Source: a virus. From it: 35,936 bases of DNA. Positions within the stretch are counted from its first letter, which is position 1, and the number at the start of each line of letters is the position of its first letter. The notes below the pieces were generated by a model. That model saw only the letters and a list, made by a program, of their open reading frames with translations, was not told the DNA's origin and ran no database searches. The stretch covers positions 1 to 35,936 of IMG/VR virus record IMGVR_UViG_3300025138_000137; one strand, given 5' to 3'. Both the position numbers and the translations under genes were made by a program. Positions 32,305 through 35,936 of the stretch are shown piece by piece.

Positions 32305-32961
32305 CTAAATTGAATCTGGCCAATATTCTTTTATTATATCACTAAAAACAGCATGACCTTTCTGTAACTGTATTGTGTTTAATTTTTCCTTATAATAGTA
32401 TTTCTTTGCTTTAAAAAAGAAACTATGTCCGGGGTTTGTTCTTCTTGTTAATGTATTTACTGCATCATGTTCTCGTGCTTTACAATTTTGTAATGTATAT
32501 TTTTCTACTGCTGAATTTATATTTTTTAATTCTGCTTTTGGATTATAACTTACTATCTTTATTAATTCTCTAGCAGGATTGTCAAGCATATCTTCATATC
32601 CTATTTGTATTGGTGCTTGTAATCCATATACAAATGAATCCTCATACTGTATCTTAGGTATAAAATTAAATAATGCTCCTTCCTCTAAAAAATGATCGTA
32701 GTATTCTGATTCTGTTAATTCGCATTCTTCGTCTTGGACTAACTGCGTATAGTTCCATGCACTACATACGACATCTAATGGATGCCTAAAAACATGTATA
32801 TCTGGACGAATACTAATTGGATATTCTATCTTTAGAACAAGTTCATCTAAAATTGTTTTATCTGTTAAGTCGCAGAAATAGTCTGGCTTATGTAGTAATT
32901 CAATTGCCATCCATACTAACCAACTGCCTCCACTTTTAGTATAACTTGCTACTAGCACCAA
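32305..32961 (-). CDS. Sulfotransferase-like protein
   Basis: 218-aa protein of the PAPS-dependent sulfotransferase superfamily. Residues 8-15 (TKSGGSWL) match the 5'-phosphosulfate loop (PKSGTTWL in the family). HVFRHPLDVVCSAW (Arg59, Ser67) matches the 3'-phosphate motif RxPxDxxxS. IGYEDMLDNPA is also typical. It would move sulfate to a hydroxyl or amine, most likely on a glycan given the glycosyltransferase that overlaps it by 10 nt. It is shorter than most family members (250-300 aa). Confidence 0.8.
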   Translation of the reverse strand: MVLVASYTKSGGSWLVWMAIELLHKPDYFCDLTDKTILDELVLKIEYPISIRPDIHVFRHPLDVVCSAWNYTQLVQDEECELTESEYYDHFLEEGALFNFIPKIQYEDSFVYGLQAPIQIGYEDMLDNPARELIKIVSYNPKAELKNINSAVEKYTLQNCKAREHDAVNTLTRRTNPGHSFFFKAKKYYYKEKLNTIQLQKGHAVFSDIIKEYWPDSI

Positions 32962-33674
32962 TGCTCCTTTATCCAGTTATCTGCAGGCCATGTATGATCA
33001 ACTTCGTGTGGTTGTGGCTTGCCGTGAAAAAATACCATATTAACTGTATCTGGTAGTGTGCGTACAGTTGCTAATGATTGTGCTTTATAACTTACGCACT
33101 CATTAGGAAATTCATCTTGTAATCTAATAACCTCAGGAGGTTCTATAAAATCTGTTAATGCAGGTCTTGGGTTTTTATTAATTCTAACAACACCCATGCA
33201 CTCTTCTAAAAATTGATTTGTTCCGCCCCATTGTGTATAATCGCAATCTAAGTTGGGATAGTCCTTAGGTTCATATTTAGATGTAAAGTATTTCCATACT
33301 GCATCTCTAATTTCTTTATTCCACATAATATATGCAGTTTGCAATCCTGATAGCCAACCAAAGTCACTAATAGTTGCAAACGGTTTATCTAAACCTATAA
33401 TATGATCTATGTTTCCTGTAATAATAGTATCTAAATCCATATATACCAATTTATCATTATGTTCATGCTCTGGATTAGTAAGTCCTATAATATACCACCA
33501 TACTGGTAAGTCTACTAAAAACTCTCTGGTCTCACATTCAACATCGGTAGGATCGTCTGTATAACAGATAAATCTATGCGGAACAGTTACATATTTTTGT
33601 ATTGCATGATATAAGTTATTTACATACTCAGGACCAAATTTAGGACCCCATTTAAAACATACTATGTCTATCAT
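32952..33674 (-). CDS. Glycosyltransferase, GT-A fold (GT8-like)
   Basis: 240-aa transferase with the metal-binding DxD in LVYMDLDTIITGNID (Asp80, Asp82), preceded by HRFICYTDD. A later YIMWNKE and a C-terminal VFFHGKPQPHEV (His-Gly-x-x-Lys-Pro) fit GT8-like enzymes. It should transfer a sugar from a nucleotide sugar with a divalent metal. It overlaps the sulfotransferase by 10 nt and the 60-aa gene by 4 nt, which implies a shared pathway. Acceptor unknown. Confidence 0.82.
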   Translation of the reverse strand: MIDIVCFKWGPKFGPEYVNNLYHAIQKYVTVPHRFICYTDDPTDVECETREFLVDLPVWWYIIGLTNPEHEHNDKLVYMDLDTIITGNIDHIIGLDKPFATISDFGWLSGLQTAYIMWNKEIRDAVWKYFTSKYEPKDYPNLDCDYTQWGGTNQFLEECMGVVRINKNPRPALTDFIEPPEVIRLQDEFPNECVSYKAQSLATVRTLPDTVNMVFFHGKPQPHEVDHTWPADNWIKEHWC

Positions 33675-33853
33675 AAGTTTGCCTTAACTTGTTTAAGTGA
33701 TTTGAAATAGTGTGTAGTGTGTTTAACATCATACCACACTCCTTGCTTTTGAACAGCATTACTAGTGTTTTCTAAAACATAGTACGGAATAAGACCTAAT
33801 ATCTTATCTTTAAATATTCTATAATTGTCGCCTGTTTCTACTAATGTCATCAT
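33671..33853 (-). CDS. Small unknown protein, 60 aa
   Basis: MMTLVETGDNYRIFKDKILG begins a basic, aromatic-rich small protein with no membrane segment. The evidence that it is real is position: it fills the gap between two genes and overlaps each by 4 nt, as the other genes of this operon do. Function unknown. Confidence 0.6.
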   Translation of the reverse strand: MMTLVETGDNYRIFKDKILGLIPYYVLENTSNAVQKQGVWYDVKHTTHYFKSLKQVKANL

Positions 33854-34485
33854 TTAAAATATGTCCTTTGGTGTTCCTGATTACTAGCACTACAAATATG
33901 ATTCATTACTAAATTAGGTTCTTCTCTGCCTTTATCTTTAATTGTATTCCATATAGCATTAAGTTGCTTGTCTTGTTTAATAACATTATCTAATCGGTTC
34001 ATCATATTATGTATCATATCACCATTAGGTATATCTGCTGTTATCATTCCGCCCCATGTAGGCACTTTTAATTCGTGTCTTAATTTGTTGCCATCTATAT
34101 CTCCGTTAACAACATTAACTAATATAGAATGATGTATATTTGTACCATTAATACATTGAACCATGTTCATTGCTATAGCACTTTGTACATTATTGCCTAT
34201 ATCAACTATTGTGTCGCAAATAGATAATATCCAACGAATATCATAATGTTCTAGTATAACATCTAAATAATCATTTAGCAAGACCCAAAATGCATCTCTT
34301 GATTGTTGATCATCAGAGTCTCTTCTCAATTTGATTATTTCTGCAACAAGCATATGACATACTTCTGGCTTTCCTATAAATTCTGCTCTAACAGCCTCTA
34401 TATTCTTATTCATATCTTGTATGCGATTTAGATTTTTAGCAGGTTCACTGCCATGGATAATTTCTAAATTTGGATCGTTATTCAT
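33850..34485 (-). CDS. Unknown protein, 211 aa, first in glycan operon
   Basis: I do not recognise a family. It is mainly helical, for example LVAEIIKLRRDSDDQQSRDAFWVLL, with LDVILEHYDIRWILSICDTIVDIGN resembling a small alpha-helical enzyme domain. Acidic residues recur in the helices (YLDVILEHYD, CDTIVDIGNN), but a metal-binding pattern is not clear. It begins the operon of the 60-aa gene, glycosyltransferase, sulfotransferase and SDR. A TATAAATA box lies 6 nt before ATG with no Shine-Dalgarno site. Confidence 0.78.
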   Translation of the reverse strand: MNNDPNLEIIHGSEPAKNLNRIQDMNKNIEAVRAEFIGKPEVCHMLVAEIIKLRRDSDDQQSRDAFWVLLNDYLDVILEHYDIRWILSICDTIVDIGNNVQSAIAMNMVQCINGTNIHHSILVNVVNGDIDGNKLRHELKVPTWGGMITADIPNGDMIHNMMNRLDNVIKQDKQLNAIWNTIKDKGREEPNLVMNHICSASNQEHQRTYFK

Positions 34486-34491
34486 ATTACA

Positions 34492-34499
34492 TATTTATA
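34492..34499 (-). promoter_or_regulatory. T4-type late promoter (exact consensus), leaderless spacing
   Basis: TATAAATA is the exact T4 late box. It is followed by TGTAAT (6 nt), then ATG of the 211-aa gene. Confidence 0.78.
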
Positions 34500-34554
34500 A
34501 TATGCTTTTTTTAGATAATACGTTTATCGGATCTTATTGGATTGGGATTAAATA

Positions 34555-34591
34555 AACACGTTCCTCTGCCTTTTAAAACAGAGGAAGTGTT
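34555..34591 (-). terminator. Terminator of the lipoprotein transcript
   Basis: On the minus strand TTCCTCTG/CAGAGGAA form an 8-bp stem around a 10-nt loop. It is lengthened by AACAC/GTGTT across a one-base bulge and followed by TATTT. It sits 18 nt after the stop codon of the -1 frame extension, and nearly 200 nt after the zero-frame lipoprotein stop. Confidence 0.8.
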
Positions 34592-34608
34592 AGAATAAGT
34601 AAAAAATA

Positions 34609-34788
34609 TTACTCGCACTCTTTAGGATTCTTAGAGCAGTATTCCATTAGTTTCTGATACATCTTAAGTTGACGTATAAACTCTCGGACCTCCTCGTCAG
34701 TCACCTGCTCATCCTCTTTCGAGGGTTTTGCTTGTACCTTATCGTTTTTTTCCAAAAACGTAAAAGGTTTAAAGAATGAGCGTGTTAC
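34609..34788 (-). CDS. -1 frame extension of the lipoprotein (possible frameshift product)
   Basis: An open frame of 59 codons without an ATG near its beginning continues from the end of the lipoprotein gene in the -1 frame. It reads VTRSFFKPFTFLEKNDK, then a charged helical part (VTDEEVREFIRQLKMYQKLM) and ends with two Cys (CSKNPKECE). The composition is protein-like. It could be made by -1 frameshifting at A_AAA_AAG (34788-34794), which would give a 155-aa fusion, or from an internal GTG (codon 29, about 31 aa, GAGG upstream). The position of the terminator right after this frame's stop supports a coding role. Confidence 0.5.
   Translation of the reverse strand, partial: VTRSFFKPFTFLEKNDKVQAKPSKEDEQVTDEEVREFIRQLKMYQKLMEYCSKNPKECE
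34737..34767 (-). promoter_or_regulatory. Hairpin downstream of slip site
   Basis: On the minus strand CGTTTTT and AAAAACG pair around a GGAA tetraloop. An outer CCTT/AAGG stem extends it across an internal mismatch and a bulge. It starts 20 nt after the A_AAA_AAG heptamer, longer than the usual 5-8 nt for a frameshift stimulator, so its role is uncertain. No T-run follows, so it is not a terminator. Confidence 0.4.
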
Positions 34789-35075
34789 TTTTTTGGCTCT
34801 TCTTTTGGCTCTTCTTCTTGTAGTTCGTCAGTTTGCTTATCAATTTCATCTGAAACTGTTTCAACAATACCTGCACCAACTTCTAGAGCAGTTGTAGAAA
34901 TATCTGAAACATCTGATGCAACGGCTATCGCTACTCCTGATGCTGTCCCTACTACTGTGTCAACTGTGTTGACTACTAGTTCTTTGCCGCCGTCGATTAC
35001 TGTACCTACAGACGCACAACCTTGAGCAAAGATTACAAAAAAGATTCCTAGAAATGCATTCTTAAAATTATTCAT
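34785..35075 (-). CDS. Small lipoprotein
   Basis: 96-aa protein with a lipoprotein signal: a basic start, a hydrophobic run (AFLGIFFVIFAQGC) and lipidation Cys20, followed by Ala, which would favour the outer membrane. The mature part is rich in Val, Ala, Thr and Asp, with repeats resembling VDTVVGTASG and SDVSDIS. The tail is Glu/Pro/Lys-rich. The last codons CCA AAA AAG precede TAA and form a dnaX-type slip site. AAGGAG stands 7 nt before ATG, and the late box lies 54 nt upstream. Possible roles are in lysis (an Rz1-like role) or envelope change; neither is shown. Confidence 0.85.
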   Translation of the reverse strand: MNNFKNAFLGIFFVIFAQGCASVGTVIDGGKELVVNTVDTVVGTASGVAIAVASDVSDISTTALEVGAGIVETVSDEIDKQTDELQEEEPKEEPKK

Positions 35076-35129
35076 AGTTTTCTCCTTATATATAAGTGTT
35101 ATAAAACCATCTGTTATTATAACAATATA

Positions 35130-35137
35130 TATTTATC
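35130..35137 (-). promoter_or_regulatory. Late promoter box with leader (lipoprotein)
   Basis: GATAAATATA, 54 nt before the lipoprotein ATG. A TATAAT-like element follows in the leader, so an additional host-type promoter is possible. Confidence 0.55.
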
Positions 35138-35146
35138 TAATTTTTA

Positions 35147-35449
35147 TCATCCATATAACTGATATGGGTCACCAAACACACTATTTTTATCATGTAAAAA
35201 AAGTTGATGAGCAAGAATAATCCTGGTTTGGTCGCTAGTACATGTATCTAGTAGGTTTAATATTTCTTGTCTGTTTGCTTGTTCTATATGGTGAACTAAA
35301 TCACACCACATCCAAGAAACTACAAATATAACAAATATAAAGACAGTACAAAATACAAAGTACGGAAAGAAACATGTAAATATTATGAAGTGTGCAAAAG
35401 CAATGGATAAACAATAAGTTCTATATGATGCTAACCAATTAGTCATCAT
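35147..35449 (-). CDS. Small two-helix membrane protein, 100 aa
   Basis: Residues 14-49 are strongly hydrophobic and long enough for two membrane helices with a tight turn at Pro (FFPYFVF). A soluble C-terminal half follows (HHIEQANRQEILNLLDTCTSDQTRIIL). The ATGATG start lies inside the end of the 53-aa gene, so translation is coupled. The promoter of the pair is sigma70-like, suggesting early expression. A holin-like or superinfection-exclusion role is possible, but early timing argues against a holin. Confidence 0.72.
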   Translation of the reverse strand: MMTNWLASYRTYCLSIAFAHFIIFTCFFPYFVFCTVFIFVIFVVSWMWCDLVHHIEQANRQEILNLLDTCTSDQTRIILAHQLFLHDKNSVFGDPYQLYG

Positions 35450-35600
35450 TGCTTTTAAATTGTTCTAAATAGGCATTGCTATGCCAATATGTGTCTAACA
35501 CAATATCTGCCACAAGAGCAATTAGGACTAGTGTCATAATTACAGAAAGGTATAAATTTATTCCGGCTGTTATCTTCAACCACTTGATCATATGTTTCAT
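35439..35600 (-). CDS. Small single-pass membrane protein, 53 aa
   Basis: MKHMIKWLKITAG is followed by a hydrophobic helix (INLYLSVIMTLVLIALVADI) and a polar tail ending QFKSNDD. The evidence that it is real: a near-consensus promoter directly in front, a basic-then-hydrophobic N-terminus, and a stop that overlaps the start of the 100-aa membrane gene by 11 nt. No Shine-Dalgarno site is visible. The predicted transcription start is 1-2 nt before ATG, so the mRNA may be leaderless. Confidence 0.68.
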   Translation of the reverse strand: MKHMIKWLKITAGINLYLSVIMTLVLIALVADIVLDTYWHSNAYLEQFKSNDD

Positions 35601-35608
35601 TACTAGTA

Positions 35609-35637
35609 ATTATAGCAGAAAAAAAATTATTTGTCAA
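35609..35637 (-). promoter_or_regulatory. Near-perfect sigma70 promoter
   Basis: TTGACA (35632-35637), exactly 17 nt spacer, TATAAT (35609-35614) with an extended -10 TGC. This is the strongest host-type promoter in the window. It begins just after the stop codon of the curlin-like gene and drives the two small membrane genes. Confidence 0.88.
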
Positions 35638-35640
35638 GTC

Positions 35641-35936
35641 CTATTGGGTGCCTTGTGTGACTGTTACTGAACAGCCTCCTGATGTTACACATGTTTGACT
35701 AAGTGTGTAACTTTGATTTGTGGAGCCTTGCTGTAATAGTGTTACTGCGGAAGGCTGACTTCCGGATAAATTAATTGTGGCTGTATGGGCGCCGTCTCCT
35801 TTTTGCTCTCCATTTACATTTATTGGCTGACCTGTATTGGCATTTAGGTAAACATTTTTTACACCATTACCACGTTGTCTCCAAAATACATCACTATAGT
35901 CTGCATTATATAAACGTACATCCATTGTATGGTTTG
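35641..35936 (-). CDS. Curlin-like repeat protein (5' end may lie beyond window)
   Basis: At least 94 aa are visible from an ATG at 35925. The frame stays open to the window edge, so the true start may be further upstream. Residues near SAVTLLQQGSTNQSYTLSQ match the curlin repeat spacing S-x5-Q-x-G-x2-N, and the preceding TINLSGSQ fits a beta strand of the same kind. The C-terminus has a CVTSGGC pair that could form a disulfide, and VTVTQGTQ. The protein is rich in Gly, Ser, Thr, Asn and Gln and was probably exported or displayed. Curli-type genes are, as I recall, present in some marine myoviruses; only one clear repeat is seen here. Confidence 0.55.
   Translation of the reverse strand, partial: NHTMDVRLYNADYSDVFWRQRGNGVKNVYLNANTGQPINVNGEQKGDGAHTATINLSGSQPSAVTLLQQGSTNQSYTLSQTCVTSGGCSVTVTQGTQ

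Overview
The window reads as part of the genome of a marine T4-like myovirus. It carries recognisable T4-type genes (UvsX, gp32, terminase gp17, sheath gp18, tube gp19, neck gp13/gp14, sheath terminator gp15, head-completion gp4, dNMP kinase gp1), is visibly AT-rich, has tight operons with many 1-14 nt overlaps, and repeats a T4-type late promoter (NATAAATA) throughout. The mixture of T4 core genes with sugar and surface-chemistry genes resembles myoviruses of SAR11-type or cyanobacterial hosts. That host assignment is inference from composition and gene style; the sequence does not prove it.

Layout. 1-3.3 kb (minus strand): recombination and replication genes uvsX (cut by the window edge) and gp32 behind a sigma70-like promoter, preceded by a conserved-looking unknown gene. 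3.3-17.4 kb (minus): packaging, head, tail and neck genes, including terminase large subunit, a probable small subunit, head-completion nuclease, tube-fold protein, tail tube, very large sheath, dNMP kinase and gp13-like neck protein. Two SGNH-hydrolase-like genes and several unknowns lie among them. 17.4-24.1 kb (minus): an early single-pass membrane protein, then an accessory cluster with an extended SDR epimerase, two paralogous 2-oxoglutarate oxygenase-like proteins, an amidinotransferase, two paralogous glycosyltransferase-like proteins, a short PLP aminotransferase-like protein and a tRNA-Ser(GCU). 24.1-28.8 kb (plus): an island with a radical SAM/SPASM enzyme, gp14, gp15, a Nudix hydrolase and an unknown helical protein. 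28.8-34.5 kb (minus): a third 2OG oxygenase, a membrane CHASE2-adenylate cyclase, then SDR epimerase, sulfotransferase, glycosyltransferase and two unknowns. 34.6-35.9 kb (minus): a lipoprotein with a possible -1 frameshift extension, two small membrane proteins behind a near-consensus sigma70 promoter, and the end of a curlin-like secreted protein.

How the parts work together. Early genes (gp32/uvsX and small membrane proteins) sit behind TTGACA/TATAAT-like promoters read by host polymerase. Structural and accessory genes sit behind T4-like late boxes. In twelve of these the late box ends exactly 5 or 6 nt before an ATG and no Shine-Dalgarno site is present, which predicts leaderless late mRNAs. 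The sheath, tube and a few others instead have a leader with a good AGGAG site. The accessory enzymes (epimerases, glycosyltransferases, sulfotransferase, aminotransferase, amidinotransferase, oxygenases, radical SAM) would fit glycan or surface modification of virion or host.

The most unusual items are the phage-borne CHASE2-adenylate cyclase with an intact active site, the leaderless late-promoter architecture, and a dnaX-type A_AAA_AAG slip site at the end of the lipoprotein gene.
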